From the NCBI RefSeq assembly GCF_947496485.1, contig NZ_CANMCZ010000005.1, positions 1-64,000 of the forward strand: a stretch of DNA of 64,000 nucleotides. Reading direction: 5' to 3'. The DNA is from an uncultured Winogradskyella sp. (GTDB taxonomy: Bacteria; Bacteroidota; Bacteroidia; Flavobacteriales; Flavobacteriaceae). The notes below the pieces were generated by a model, which was given only the letters and a program-made list of their open reading frames with translations, ran no database searches and was not told the origin of the DNA. Within the stretch, counting starts at the first letter, position 1; the number at the start of each line of letters is the position of its first letter. Below, in pieces: positions 17,655-26,711 of the stretch. The translations under genes and the position numbers were made by a program.

Positions 17655-18977
17655 ATGAACATTACAAGAGAAAACATCGATGCATTAAATGCAGTTGTAA
17701 AAGTGGATATCGCTAAAGAAGATTACAGCGACAAAGTAGAGAAAATCTTAACAGATTACCGAAAGTCTGCTAACATTCCTGGTTTTAGAAAAGGTCATGT
17801 GCCAATGGGAATGGTTAAAAAACAATATGGTAAAGCTGTATTGGTTGATGAGGTAAACAAATTGCTTCAAGATGCACTTGGTAAGTACTTAGTAGAAGAA
17901 AAATTAGATGTTTTAGGTAATCCTTTGCCAAAAGCACAAGATGATTTAGATTGGGATGCAGATGCCTTTACTTTTGAGTTCGAATTAGGTTTAGCTCCAG
18001 AATTCGATGTAAACCTTAAAAGTAAAAAAGCAATTACGCATTACAATATTGTTGCAGATAATAAAATGATTGATAATCAAATTGAGCATATTCAAAAGCA
18101 ATATGGTAAGATTATTTCTCAAAATGAAGTTACTAAAGATTCCGAAATTACGGGAACTTTCTTCAATGAAGAGAAGAATATTGATAATTCTACTATGATC
18201 ACTTTAGATAAATTAAAAGGGAAAACAAATCCTAAGAAATTTATTGGCGCCAAAGTGGGAGATGTTATATCGTTAAAAACTAAAGGTTTGTTTAATGATG
18301 ACCATGACTTAATGACATTTTTAAAAGTATCTCACGACGATGCTCATGGTTTAGATGTTGAAGTTAATTTTGAAGTTACCGAGATTAATGGAAGAGAATT
18401 AGCAGATTTAGATCAAGATTTGTTTGATAAGCTTTTTGGAGCTAAAGCAGTAACTTCTGTTACCGAGTTAAAAGAAAAAATCAAAGAAGATTCAGAAAAG
18501 CAATTTGCACAACAAGGTGATCAGAAATTATTAAATGATGTTACTGAATATTTAGTTGAAAATACAAAATTCGATTTACCAGCAAGTTTCTTACAAAAGT
18601 GGATGCAAACAGCTGGTGAAGAAGAAATGAGTGAAGAGCAAGCTAAAGAGGAATATGAAAAGTCTGAAAAAAGTATGCGCTACCAGTTAATTGAAGGAAA
18701 ATTAATCCAAGAACATAACCTACAAGTTCAGTTTGAAGACTTGAAAGCGTATTCAATGGAAATGATTAAAGGGCAAATGGCTCAATTTGGTCAAATGAAT
18801 CCTTCTGAAAAAGAATTAGAGGACATTGCAGCACGTATTTTAGGAAACCAAGAAGAGGTAAAACGTTTGTCTGAGCAGTTAATGAGTCAGAAATTGTTAA
18901 ACTTATATAAGACTGAAGCGAATATTAAAACAAAAGAAATCACTTATGATGATTTTGTTAAAGAATTCTACAGTTAA
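17655..18977 (+). CDS. tig: Trigger factor
   Basis: 440 aa from the ATG at 17655 (MNITRENIDALNAVVKVDI). The in-frame TTG 48 bp upstream lies inside the promoter and is rejected. The ribosome-binding tail motif appears as IPGFRKGHVPMGMVKKQYG (residues about 37-55). A divergent PPIase-like middle domain and a long helical C-terminal chaperone domain follow. Trigger factor binds nascent chains at the ribosome exit tunnel. It stands directly before clpP-clpX, the classic tig-clpP-clpX order, with a terminator or attenuator between tig and clpP. Confidence 0.92.
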   Translation: MNITRENIDALNAVVKVDIAKEDYSDKVEKILTDYRKSANIPGFRKGHVPMGMVKKQYGKAVLVDEVNKLLQDALGKYLVEEKLDVLGNPLPKAQDDLDWDADAFTFEFELGLAPEFDVNLKSKKAITHYNIVADNKMIDNQIEHIQKQYGKIISQNEVTKDSEITGTFFNEEKNIDNSTMITLDKLKGKTNPKKFIGAKVGDVISLKTKGLFNDDHDLMTFLKVSHDDAHGLDVEVNFEVTEINGRELADLDQDLFDKLFGAKAVTSVTELKEKIKEDSEKQFAQQGDQKLLNDVTEYLVENTKFDLPASFLQKWMQTAGEEEMSEEQAKEEYEKSEKSMRYQLIEGKLIQEHNLQVQFEDLKAYSMEMIKGQMAQFGQMNPSEKELEDIAARILGNQEEVKRLSEQLMSQKLLNLYKTEANIKTKEITYDDFVKEFYS

Positions 18978-19004
18978 ACGATATTGAATAAATTAGTATC
19001 TTTA

Positions 19005-19040
19005 AGGCGTAGAACTGAAATAGTTTTACGCTTTTTTTTT
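19005..19040 (+). terminator. Intrinsic terminator or attenuator between tig and clpP
   Basis: Stem AGGCGTAGAACT (19005-19016) pairs with AGTTTTACGCTT (19022 onward), with G-T wobble, and is followed by a run of nine or more T. It sits 28 bp after the tig stop. Confidence 0.75.
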
Positions 19041-19064
19041 AATCAAAAAACAATTTAAAAATAT

Positions 19065-19739
19065 ATGGATTACGGTAAAGAATTCGAAAAATTTGCGATA
19101 AAAGATCAAGGCATCAATAGTAATTATTATAGTAAGATTATTGAGAGTATGTATCCAACTAACTTAACGCCAAATATTATTGAAGAGCGCCAGATGAATA
19201 TCGCTGTTTTTGATGTATTTTCTCGTTTAATGATGGATCGTATTATCTTTTTGGGAACTGGTGTAAATGATCAGGTAGCTAATATTATACAGGCACAGTT
19301 ATTATTCTTACAAAGTACTGATGCATCTAAGGATGTTCAAATTTATATCAACTCACCTGGAGGTTCAGTATATGCTGGTTTAGGTATTTATGATACAATG
19401 CAATTTATAAAACCAGACGTAGCAACAATTTGTACAGGTATTGCAGCTTCTATGGCGGCTGTGTTATTGTGTGCCGGTGAAAAAGGGAAACGCTCTGCAT
19501 TAAAACACTCTCGTGTAATGATTCATCAACCAATGAGTGGTACGCAAGGGCAAGTATCTGATATGGAAATTGCAGTTCGTGAAACTTTAAAAATAAAGAA
19601 AGAATTATATGATATTATCTCTAGCCATTCAGGTAAAACATACGATCAAGTTGAAAAGGATTCTGACCGTGATTACTGGATGACTTCGAATGAAGCGTTA
19701 GATTACGGAATGATTGATGAAGTATTAGCACGCAAGTAA
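19065..19739 (+). CDS. clpP: ATP-dependent Clp protease proteolytic subunit
   Basis: 224 aa. The catalytic triad is present: Ser129 in GIAASMAAVLL, His154 in RVMIHQP, and Asp in SDRDYWMT near 203. The N-terminal about 30 residues (MDYGKEFEKFAIKDQGINSNYY) are longer than in E. coli and probably processed, as in other Bacteroidota. It forms a tetradecameric serine protease with ClpX, which is encoded 45 bp downstream. Cytosolic. Confidence 0.97.
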   Translation: MDYGKEFEKFAIKDQGINSNYYSKIIESMYPTNLTPNIIEERQMNIAVFDVFSRLMMDRIIFLGTGVNDQVANIIQAQLLFLQSTDASKDVQIYINSPGGSVYAGLGIYDTMQFIKPDVATICTGIAASMAAVLLCAGEKGKRSALKHSRVMIHQPMSGTQGQVSDMEIAVRETLKIKKELYDIISSHSGKTYDQVEKDSDRDYWMTSNEALDYGMIDEVLARK

Positions 19740-19784
19740 TTACCTTTAATTTCGACTATATAATTCCTAATTAGAATTTAAATT

Positions 19785-21017
19785 ATGGCAAAAGAAGAAT
19801 TAGAATGTTCATTTTGTGGAAGGAAAAAGCCAGAAACAAATTTATTAATTGCAGGACTAGACGCACATATTTGTGACCGCTGTATTGAGCAGGCTCATGG
19901 TATTGTAATTGAAGAATCAAAACAAACAGGCAACTCTGAATTAAGCGCTGAGTTAATGCTCAGAAAGCCTAAGGAAATTAAGGCATTTTTAGATGAATAC
20001 ATTATAGGACAAGAATACACTAAGCGTGTAATGTCTGTTGCCGTTTATAATCACTATAAGCGTTTATTACAACCGCCATCTGATGATGATATAGAAATAC
20101 AGAAAAGTAATATCATTATGGTTGGCCAAACAGGAACAGGTAAAACACTAATGGCTAAAACTGTTGCTAGAATGTTAAATGTGCCTTTAGCCATTGTTGA
20201 TGCAACTGTGCTCACAGAAGCAGGTTATGTAGGTGAAGATGTAGAAAGTATTTTAACGCGTCTGTTGCAAGCTGCAGATTATAATCTAGAAAAAGCAGAA
20301 CGAGGTATTGTCTTTATTGATGAAATCGATAAAATCGCACGAAAAAGTGATAACCCTTCTATTACTAGAGATGTTTCTGGTGAAGGTGTTCAACAGGCTT
20401 TGTTGAAATTATTGGAAGGAACTGTAGTTAATGTACCACCAAAAGGTGGTCGTAAACACCCTGATCAAAAATTCATTGAAGTAAATACTGAACATATCCT
20501 ATTTATTGCAGGTGGTGCATTTGATGGTATAGAACGTGTCATTACTAAGCGCTTAAATATGCAGGCAATTGGTTATAGTTCTATTAATTCTGATGATAAT
20601 GTTGATGATGATAATATTCTTCAATATATAATTCCAAAGGATTTAAAAGATTTTGGTTTAATACCAGAAATTATTGGGCGGTTACCTGTGTTAACTCATA
20701 TGGATCCGTTAGATGCTAATACCTTAAGGGCTATTTTAACTGAACCTAAGAATGCCATTATAAAACAATACAAAAAGTTGTTTAAAATGGATGAGGTTGA
20801 GTTGACAATTACAGAAGGCGCTTTAAATTACATTGTAGGAAAAGCTATTGAATATAAACTTGGAGCTCGAGGATTGCGTTCACTTTGCGAGGAAATCTTA
20901 ACAGAAGCTATGTTTAATTTGCCAGGTTCTGGTGATACCAAATTGAATGTCACCAAAGCTTATGCAGAAGATAGATTGTCTAAATCTACATTGAAGAAGT
21001 TAAAAGCAGTATCTTAA
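19785..21017 (+). CDS. clpX: ATP-dependent Clp protease ATP-binding subunit
   Basis: 410 aa. N-terminal zinc-binding domain with CSFC and CDRC (residues 9-34), Walker A GQTGTGKT, pore loop GYVGEDV, Walker [11 protein letters not shown], and a C-terminal AAA+ small domain ([14 protein letters not shown], sensor 2 arginine). ClpX unfolds substrates and feeds them to ClpP. Standard length. A strong terminator follows. Confidence 0.97.
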   Translation: MAKEELECSFCGRKKPETNLLIAGLDAHICDRCIEQAHGIVIEESKQTGNSELSAELMLRKPKEIKAFLDEYIIGQEYTKRVMSVAVYNHYKRLLQPPSDDDIEIQKSNIIMVGQTGTGKTLMAKTVARMLNVPLAIVDATVLTEAGYVGEDVESILTRLLQAADYNLEKAERGIVFIDEIDKIARKSDNPSITRDVSGEGVQQALLKLLEGTVVNVPPKGGRKHPDQKFIEVNTEHILFIAGGAFDGIERVITKRLNMQAIGYSSINSDDNVDDDNILQYIIPKDLKDFGLIPEIIGRLPVLTHMDPLDANTLRAILTEPKNAIIKQYKKLFKMDEVELTITEGALNYIVGKAIEYKLGARGLRSLCEEILTEAMFNLPGSGDTKLNVTKAYAEDRLSKSTLKKLKAVS

Positions 21018-21041
21018 AAAATAAAAATTCGTATTAAAAAT

Positions 21042-21078
21042 AAAACCACAATTTCTAATTTAGAAATTGTGGTTTTTT
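21042..21078 (+). terminator. Intrinsic terminator after clpX
   Basis: Perfect stem AAAACCACAATTTCTA (21042-21057), 3-base loop, complement TAGAAATTGTGG followed by a T run to 21078. The rest of the gap to 21265 shows no further gene. Confidence 0.88.
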
Positions 21079-21265
21079 AGTTAGGGATTGATTAATATAA
21101 TATTGCTTGCAATATCTTTAATGTAATTGTAATAAATAGCACATTTATTTGATGCTAATATATTAGCTTCGGTCTGAAACAACAGAAGTTTGATTTGTTT
21201 ATTAGTTAAAACTAATTTAATCTTCGTTGTATGAAACTTTAATGCATTTTTTAAGGATAAAATGT

Positions 21266-22483
21266 TTAAGGTTTACTTTTATTGTAAGTGACGTTAGGAG
21301 TTAATCTTAAGACAGCTCTCAATTTATTTTCTTCAGATTCAAACCGAAGGGCATAATCGTCAAATCCTTCTTTAACAGCAACCAGCTGGTAATCACCAAA
21401 AGCTTTAATTTTAAAGCGGTAAGACGCGTCAATACTTGTAGTTTGTCTTTCTATTTCTTTACCTTCATCATTTAGTAATACAACAGTAGAATTAGGTAAT
21501 ATTCTATCATCTTCAGTTACAACCACACCTTGTAATTCTCTGTAAATGGCTTCTGCTTTAAAATGGTACATATTAAAGCCATTGGTAGCATGGTTTTTAT
21601 CAGATGAGAATACACCTGTTTTATCATTAATAATCATAAAGCCAATTTCGTCTTTTTGAGAATTAATAGTGGTTCCCAAATTTCTGGGTTTAGAATAATC
21701 TCCTTTACTCATGTTAGAAATAAAAACATCATAGCCACCAATACTATTATAGCCTGTAGATGAGAAAAAGAGTTCTTTTCCTCGTTCCGAAGTATGAGGA
21801 TATTTTTCATCAAAGGCTGAGTTAACGAAACTTCCAAGATTTATGGGATTACCAATGCTTCCATCTTCATGTATATCTGATTTATATAGATCAAATCCGC
21901 CAAAACCTCCAGCCATATTAGAAGAAAAATACAGAAAATTACCATCTGCAGAAATGTGTGGATTTTCTACAGAATAATCATTACTACTAATAGCTAGTTC
22001 CATATGATTCTCCCATTTACCGTAAGAATCTTTTTCTAAAGTTGCCTTATACAATTTATAGTTTTTTGTATTTTCAATATCACTTCGTGTGTAGTATATA
22101 GTATGTCCATCTAACGAAAATGCTACCTGACCTTCATTAGCTTTTGTGTTCAATATTCTGCTGAATAATAAAGGTGGTGAAAAATCACTGTTTTGCTTTA
22201 TGTCCATGCAAAATAAATCTGTGTATGGCTCTTTGGTAATAGGATCAATATTTTTGTTTAAGCCACCAATTTTTTTTGATGAAACAATGACGAGTTTATT
22301 TCTAAAAACTGCACTAGCAATTTCAGAGTATTTTGAATTTATTCTTGAGACATTGACATCAAAAACATAGCCACTCTTATTCAATTTATCAACTGTAATG
22401 TTTTTTACTGGGTCTGTTTTGTAGGACGAGCCATAAATACAAAACATAAGTGCTACTGAGAGCAGGTTTATTGTAGATTTCAT
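21266..22483 (-). CDS. PD40 beta-propeller protein with C-terminal carboxypeptidase-regulatory-like domain, no OmpA domain
   Basis: 405 aa from ATG at 22483 (MKSTINLLSVALMFCIYGSS, signal sequence). An upstream ATG would add nine residues before the signal and is less likely. PD40/WD40-like blades at about 110-310 carry repeated motifs: EGQVAFSLDGHTIYYTR, ENPHISADGNFLYFSSN and DEKYPHTSERGKELFFSS. A carboxypeptidase-regulatory-like module is at about 325-395 (LQGVVVTEDDRILPNSTVVLL). The layout resembles PorE/OmpA-family T9SS proteins but stops before any OmpA peptidoglycan-binding domain. Role unknown. Confidence 0.7.
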   Translation of the reverse strand: MKSTINLLSVALMFCIYGSSYKTDPVKNITVDKLNKSGYVFDVNVSRINSKYSEIASAVFRNKLVIVSSKKIGGLNKNIDPITKEPYTDLFCMDIKQNSDFSPPLLFSRILNTKANEGQVAFSLDGHTIYYTRSDIENTKNYKLYKATLEKDSYGKWENHMELAISSNDYSVENPHISADGNFLYFSSNMAGGFGGFDLYKSDIHEDGSIGNPINLGSFVNSAFDEKYPHTSERGKELFFSSTGYNSIGGYDVFISNMSKGDYSKPRNLGTTINSQKDEIGFMIINDKTGVFSSDKNHATNGFNMYHFKAEAIYRELQGVVVTEDDRILPNSTVVLLNDEGKEIERQTTSIDASYRFKIKAFGDYQLVAVKEGFDDYALRFESEENKLRAVLRLTPNVTYNKSKP

Positions 22484-22614
22484 AACGTAGGGATAATGGA
22501 TTAATAACACAATTTACCATTAACTGTATGAAGCCAATAATTTGATGATGTTTCTTAGATAAGAATCAGGATTTTCCGATAATGATAAGAATAATACAAA
22601 TTTTATCGATGAAA

Positions 22615-24132
22615 TTACTTACTATTTAAGTGTAATAATGCATCAACATAGTCTCTAGAATTGGATAAACGAGGTACTTTGTGTTGACCACCAAGCTTGT
22701 CATTTTCTTTAAGCCAATCATAGAATAAGTTTGGTCTTGCACTATGAATAGAAGGTCTATTTAAGGTCATATTATTATAACGCTTGGCTTCGTAATCAGA
22801 GTTTAAAGATTTTAGTGCATCATCAAAGAGTTTTTCAAAATCAGACATGTTTTTTGGTGGGGTTTTAAACTCTATAATCCACTCGTGAGCACCTTTTTCT
22901 TTACCTTTCATAAAGATTGGTGCAGCTGTATAGTCTACAATTTCAGATGAGGTGTGTTTACATACTTTTTTAAGTGCTTCTTCGGCATTTTCTATAATTA
23001 ACTCCTCACCAAAGGCATTGATATGGTGTTTTGTTCTTCCCGAGACCCTGATTCTATGTGGACTTAAGCTTACAAATCTAATAGTATCTCCAATCTTATA
23101 GCGCCAAAGACCTGCATTGGTAGTTATTACAACAGCATAATTGACGCCAAGCTCTACTTCACTCAATGGAATAACTTTTTGTGTATTGGTTCCATAAGTA
23201 TTCATTGGTATAAACTCATAGAAAATCCCATAATCTAACATCAGTAATAAATCACTAGAATAGTTTTGATCTTGAATAGCGAAAAAGCCTTCAGATGCAT
23301 TATAGATTTCGTAATATTTAAACTGATGAGATGGTAATATAGCTTTGTATTGATCTACATAAGGATTGAAACTCACTCCACCATGAAAGTAAGCTTCCAA
23401 ATTTGGCCATATGTCAAACAAATTATTTTTTCCTATTTTATCTAAAACATTATTAAGAAGTACCAGCATCCAAGATGGTACACCAGCCAAACTTGTTACG
23501 TTCTCTTCTATAGTTTCGTCAACAATGGCTTGCATTTTAGTTTCCCATTCACTCATTAAAGAAACTCTACTGCTGGGAGTACTACTAAATTCTGCCCAAA
23601 ATGGCATATTATCAATAAGAATGGCACTTAGGTCACCGAATACAGTTCCATTTTCTTTGTACAATTCTTTACTACCTCCAAGGCGCAAACTTTTACCTGT
23701 AAATAATTGCGAATCTTCATTATTATTCAAATACATACATAGTAAATCTTTACTAGCAGCATAATGGCAATCTTCTAAAGATTCCGTGCTTACAGGAATA
23801 AATTTGCTTTTTGCATTTGTAGTTCCACTAGATTTTGCAAACCACTTTATAGGTCTTGGCCAGTAAATATTTTGTTGACCTTCACGAGATCGCTTTATAA
23901 GAGGTTGAATTGTTTCGTAGTTAACAACAGGAATACGTTCATTAAATTCTTTATAAGTTTTTATTGAAGCAAAATCATATTGTTTACCAATTTCAGTGTC
24001 CTTTGCAATTTTTAGTAAACTAAAGAGTAACTCGTTCTGTACTTCGTTAGGGTATTTTAAAAACAATTCAATTTGATGAAATCGCTTTTTTAAAAACCAC
24101 GATGCAATAGAATTTACAATAGGGATTGGCAT
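22615..24132 (-). CDS. GH3 auxin-responsive-promoter family protein (acyl-adenylate-forming enzyme)
   Basis: 505 aa. Characteristic regions: IKWFAKSSGTTNAKSKFIPVS (about 87-107, the ATP-binding P-loop-like motif of acyl-adenylating enzymes), YEIYNASEGFFAIQ (about 272-285), and VVITTNAGLWRYKIGDTIRFV. The family name comes from plant enzymes that conjugate amino acids to jasmonate or auxin. The bacterial substrate is unknown. It is a monocistronic cytosolic protein; close homologues are common in Flavobacteriaceae. Confidence 0.88.
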   Translation of the reverse strand: MPIPIVNSIASWFLKKRFHQIELFLKYPNEVQNELLFSLLKIAKDTEIGKQYDFASIKTYKEFNERIPVVNYETIQPLIKRSREGQQNIYWPRPIKWFAKSSGTTNAKSKFIPVSTESLEDCHYAASKDLLCMYLNNNEDSQLFTGKSLRLGGSKELYKENGTVFGDLSAILIDNMPFWAEFSSTPSSRVSLMSEWETKMQAIVDETIEENVTSLAGVPSWMLVLLNNVLDKIGKNNLFDIWPNLEAYFHGGVSFNPYVDQYKAILPSHQFKYYEIYNASEGFFAIQDQNYSSDLLLMLDYGIFYEFIPMNTYGTNTQKVIPLSEVELGVNYAVVITTNAGLWRYKIGDTIRFVSLSPHRIRVSGRTKHHINAFGEELIIENAEEALKKVCKHTSSEIVDYTAAPIFMKGKEKGAHEWIIEFKTPPKNMSDFEKLFDDALKSLNSDYEAKRYNNMTLNRPSIHSARPNLFYDWLKENDKLGGQHKVPRLSNSRDYVDALLHLNSK

Positions 24133-24205
24133 GGATTAGCTATCTTTAGCCGTTAAACGGCATTTGGCAATTATTCGTTTTTACTTATTTTCAGATTTAG
24201 TTTTC

Positions 24206-24213
24206 TAAATTTG
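24206..24213 (+). promoter_or_regulatory. Candidate -7 box for the DUF2797 gene
   Basis: TAAATTTG is an exact TAnnTTTG match, 27 bp before the ATG at 24241. No good -33 element was found. Confidence 0.4.
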
Positions 24214-24240
24214 AAAAGTTAAATTTACTAAATTTCTTTT

Positions 24241-25032
24241 ATGGTCTACACAGGAGTTCTCACTAAAATGCAAACTGAGTTTTTAGAACCAATTCAGTAT
24301 TATTTGGTTTTTGAAAGTGATTTTATTCATATGAATCAATTATTGAATAAGTCTATTGACATTAAACTCGTTGGACATCAATGTTTAAGCTGTGGATTTG
24401 ATAGACCGATATATAGACAAGGATTTTGTAAGACGTGCTTTTTTGATAAGCCATTAGCTGGGGATTGGATAATGAGACCAGAGTTAAGTACAGCACATTT
24501 AGGAAAAGAGGATAGAGATTTAGAATACGAAAAGAAAGTGCAGTTACAACCTCATATAGTATATTTAGCTAATTCTAGTAATGTAAAAGTTGGAGTCACA
24601 CGGAAAAGCCAAGTACCAATCCGCTGGATAGACCAAGGAGCACATGAAGCTATAGAAATTGTTGAAGTTCCTAATAGATATTTGGCTGGTATTACAGAAG
24701 TCGCTTTAAAAGATCATGTGGCAGACAAAACCAATTGGCGAAATATGTTGAAAAATGATATTAAGGATGAAGATTTATTAGAATGGAGGCAGAATTTAAA
24801 GCAATATATTCCAGATGAAGTTCAAGATTACTTTATCGAAAATAATTCTGAAACACATTTACAGTTTCCAGTAGATAAATATCCCGAAAAGCCTAAAAGC
24901 TTAAATCTAAAAAAACAGATTGAATATTCTGGTAAGTTAGTAGGTATAAAAGGTCAATATCTTATTTTCGACGATCAAACCGTTTTTAATATTAGGGCTA
25001 ATGAAGGTTTGGTTGTTGAGATAAATATTTGA
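24241..25032 (+). CDS. DUF2797 protein
   Basis: 263 aa. Zinc-ribbon-like cysteines (CLSCGF near residues 53-58 and CKTCFF near 69-74) are followed by conserved HIVYLANSSNVKVGVTRKSQVPIRWIDQGA. That stretch resembles a GIY-YIG-like core (YLA and KVG spaced as in that fold, with Arg downstream), which fits what is known of DUF2797. No function is established. Cytosolic. It stands alone between divergent GH3 and a small membrane-protein gene. Confidence 0.75.
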   Translation: MVYTGVLTKMQTEFLEPIQYYLVFESDFIHMNQLLNKSIDIKLVGHQCLSCGFDRPIYRQGFCKTCFFDKPLAGDWIMRPELSTAHLGKEDRDLEYEKKVQLQPHIVYLANSSNVKVGVTRKSQVPIRWIDQGAHEAIEIVEVPNRYLAGITEVALKDHVADKTNWRNMLKNDIKDEDLLEWRQNLKQYIPDEVQDYFIENNSETHLQFPVDKYPEKPKSLNLKKQIEYSGKLVGIKGQYLIFDDQTVFNIRANEGLVVEINI

Positions 25033-25080
25033 TTAACATCTTTTAAAATTGTTAGAAATCCGTTAAATCATATTTTAGTC

Positions 25081-25117
25081 ACTCAATTTTTAGTTAACTT
25101 AAATAAAAAAATTGAGT
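25081..25117 (+). other. Inverted repeat in the leader of the 83-aa membrane-protein gene
   Basis: ACTCAATTTTT (25081-25091) and AAAAATTGAGT (25107-25117) form a perfect 11-bp stem with a 15-base loop, ending 1 bp before the ATG at 25119. No T run follows, so it is not a classical terminator. It could occlude initiation or bind a protein dimer. Confidence 0.5.
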
Positions 25118-25118
25118 T

Positions 25119-25370
25119 ATGAAGAGTTCACCATTCCCTTATGTTATCATTACCACACTTTTATTAGTTACAATTACTATAATGTGTGCTATGAATCTTC
25201 CTTTTAATTGGATCTTTTATTTAACTGTTGTTGGTCAAGCGTCGGTCGTATTGATGGTTTACAAAGTTTTAACTGATAATTATTCTACAGATAAAACGTT
25301 TGAGCATTTTTATGAAGATTTTCCTATTGACCCGGTAAAAGCGAAGGCTATGAATGAAAAATTTAGATAA
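25119..25370 (+). CDS. Small two-helix membrane protein
   Basis: 83 aa. Two hydrophobic stretches (about 6-27, VIITTLLLVTITIMCAM, and 29-50, FNWIFYLTVVGQASVVLMVY) are followed by a charged soluble tail (YSTDKTFEHFYEDFPIDP). I recognise it as a type of small conserved flavobacterial membrane protein without a known function. The start is next to an 11-bp inverted repeat. A bidirectional terminator follows. Confidence 0.65.
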   Translation: MKSSPFPYVIITTLLLVTITIMCAMNLPFNWIFYLTVVGQASVVLMVYKVLTDNYSTDKTFEHFYEDFPIDPVKAKAMNEKFR

Positions 25371-25386
25371 AGGGAATTATTTTAAA

Positions 25387-25419
25387 AAAAAAGAGCAACA
25401 GTTATGTTGCTCTTTTTTT
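25387..25419. terminator. Bidirectional terminator
   Basis: AAAAAAGAGCAACA (25387-25400), GTTA loop, TGTTGCTCTTTTTT (25405-25418). It separates the plus-strand membrane-protein gene from minus-strand rpsU. Confidence 0.88.
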
Positions 25420-25436
25420 ACTTTATATAAAAAAGT

Positions 25437-25631
25437 CTATACGTTTTCAGCGTCTCTTAAACCTTGAATGTATTCAGCTTTCTGAATTTCTCTTCTTCTT
25501 TTTACAGAAGGCTTAGTAAAATAACGAGACTCTCTAAGGTTCTGCATAATCTGTACATTTCTGTGTTTACGCTTGTAACGCTTAAGAGCACGTTCTATAT
25601 TTTCTCCTTCTTTAATTTCGATTTTAATCAT
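25437..25631 (-). CDS. rpsU: 30S ribosomal protein S21
   Basis: 64 aa, the expected length, with the bS21 pattern IEIKEGENIERALKRYKRKHRN and a basic C-terminal half (SVKRRREIQKAEYIQGL). bS21 sits near the 3' end of 16S rRNA; in Flavobacteriia it helps occlude the anti-Shine-Dalgarno sequence. An AAGGA lies about 26 bases before the ATG, too far to act as a normal Shine-Dalgarno. Monocistronic between two termination/promoter regions. Confidence 0.95.
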   Translation of the reverse strand: MIKIEIKEGENIERALKRYKRKHRNVQIMQNLRESRYFTKPSVKRRREIQKAEYIQGLRDAENV

Positions 25632-25673
25632 TATATCGATACTTTTTTGTTATCTAATCCTTCAAATGGTCGG

Positions 25674-25681
25674 CAAATATA
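25674..25681 (-). promoter_or_regulatory. Candidate -7 box for rpsU
   Basis: Minus strand TATATTTG, an exact TAnnTTTG match, about 43 bp upstream of the rpsU ATG. The -33 region is only a weak T-rich match. Confidence 0.45.
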
Positions 25682-25732
25682 TGCTAACTATTTGAAAATA
25701 AAAAATTAAATGAGCGTTTTAGAAATTATTTT

Positions 25733-26596
25733 TTAACCCAAATATGTTTTTAAGATTTTACTCTTACTAGCATGGCGTAATCTTCTAATACCTTTTTCTC
25801 TTATTTGTCTTACGCGCTCTCTTGTTAGATCGTAAATACCTCCAATTTCTTCAAGTGTCATAGGTGGTTGATCTCCAATACCAAAGTTTAAGCGAATAAC
25901 ATCACTTTCCTTTTGTGTAAGAGTTTCTAGAGCACGTTCAACTTCAGTATTTAAAGACTCTTTCATTAAGGCCTTATCTGGTCTTGGTGATTCTGTAGCA
26001 CTTACAACATCGTATAGACTAAATGTTTCTCCATCCTTTAATGGTGCGTCCATAGATAAATGACGACCAGAATTTTTCATGGATTGTTTTACTTCACGAG
26101 CACTTATATCTAATTCGCGTGCAATTTCTTCTGCATTCGGAGGTCTTTGATGTAGTTGCTCTAAATGAGAAAATGCTTTATTGATTTTATTGATAGTTCC
26201 AATTTTATTTAATGGCAAGCGTACAATACGAGATTGTTCTGCTAAAGCTTGTAATATAGCTTGTCTAATCCACCATACTGCATAAGAAATAAATTTGAAT
26301 CCTCTAGTTTCATCAAATCGTTTAGCTGCTTTTACCAAACCTGCATTACCTTCATTAATTAAATCTGGTAATTTTAAACCTTGGTTTTGATATTGCTTAG
26401 CCACCGAAACCACAAATCTTAAATTCGCTGTGGTTAATTTATCTAATGCAACTTGGTCACCTTTTCGTATAAGTTGTGCAAGCTCTACTTCTTCTTCTGC
26501 TGTAATTAGTGGTATTTTACTAATGTCCTGAAGATACTTATCCAATGATTTATCTTCTCTGTTGGTAACTTGCTTGGTGATTTTTAATTGCCTCAT
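25733..26596 (-). CDS. rpoD: Primary RNA polymerase sigma factor (RpoD/SigA)
   Basis: 287 aa, the short Bacteroidota form without region 1.1. Region 1.2 is [17 protein letters not shown]. Region 2 includes [22 protein letters not shown] and the [17 protein letters not shown] helix for -10 recognition. Region 3 follows, and region 4 ends with [22 protein letters not shown]. It reads the TAnnTTTG promoters seen across the window. Transcribed on minus, upstream of rpsU. Confidence 0.95.
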   Translation of the reverse strand: MRQLKITKQVTNREDKSLDKYLQDISKIPLITAEEEVELAQLIRKGDQVALDKLTTANLRFVVSVAKQYQNQGLKLPDLINEGNAGLVKAAKRFDETRGFKFISYAVWWIRQAILQALAEQSRIVRLPLNKIGTINKINKAFSHLEQLHQRPPNAEEIARELDISAREVKQSMKNSGRHLSMDAPLKDGETFSLYDVVSATESPRPDKALMKESLNTEVERALETLTQKESDVIRLNFGIGDQPPMTLEEIGGIYDLTRERVRQIREKGIRRLRHASKSKILKTYLG

Positions 26597-26711
26597 GTAT
26601 CCGTTTTAAATTTAGTGAACCTACATTATAACTTAATTATTTAGAAAAGCAAGGAAATAGGTAATTATTAACGAAAATTAACTAAAATTGAGTGTTTTTG
26701 AATGAGCAACA

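Noticed and set aside
22615-24132. Plant-like auxin response function for the GH3 protein
   Set aside because: Only the family name implies this; sequence supports an acyl-adenylating enzyme with unknown bacterial substrate.
25632-25666. Autoregulatory Shine-Dalgarno in the rpsU leader, as reported for some Flavobacteriia
   Set aside because: The only AAGGA is about 26 bases before the ATG, too distant; no closer purine motif was found.
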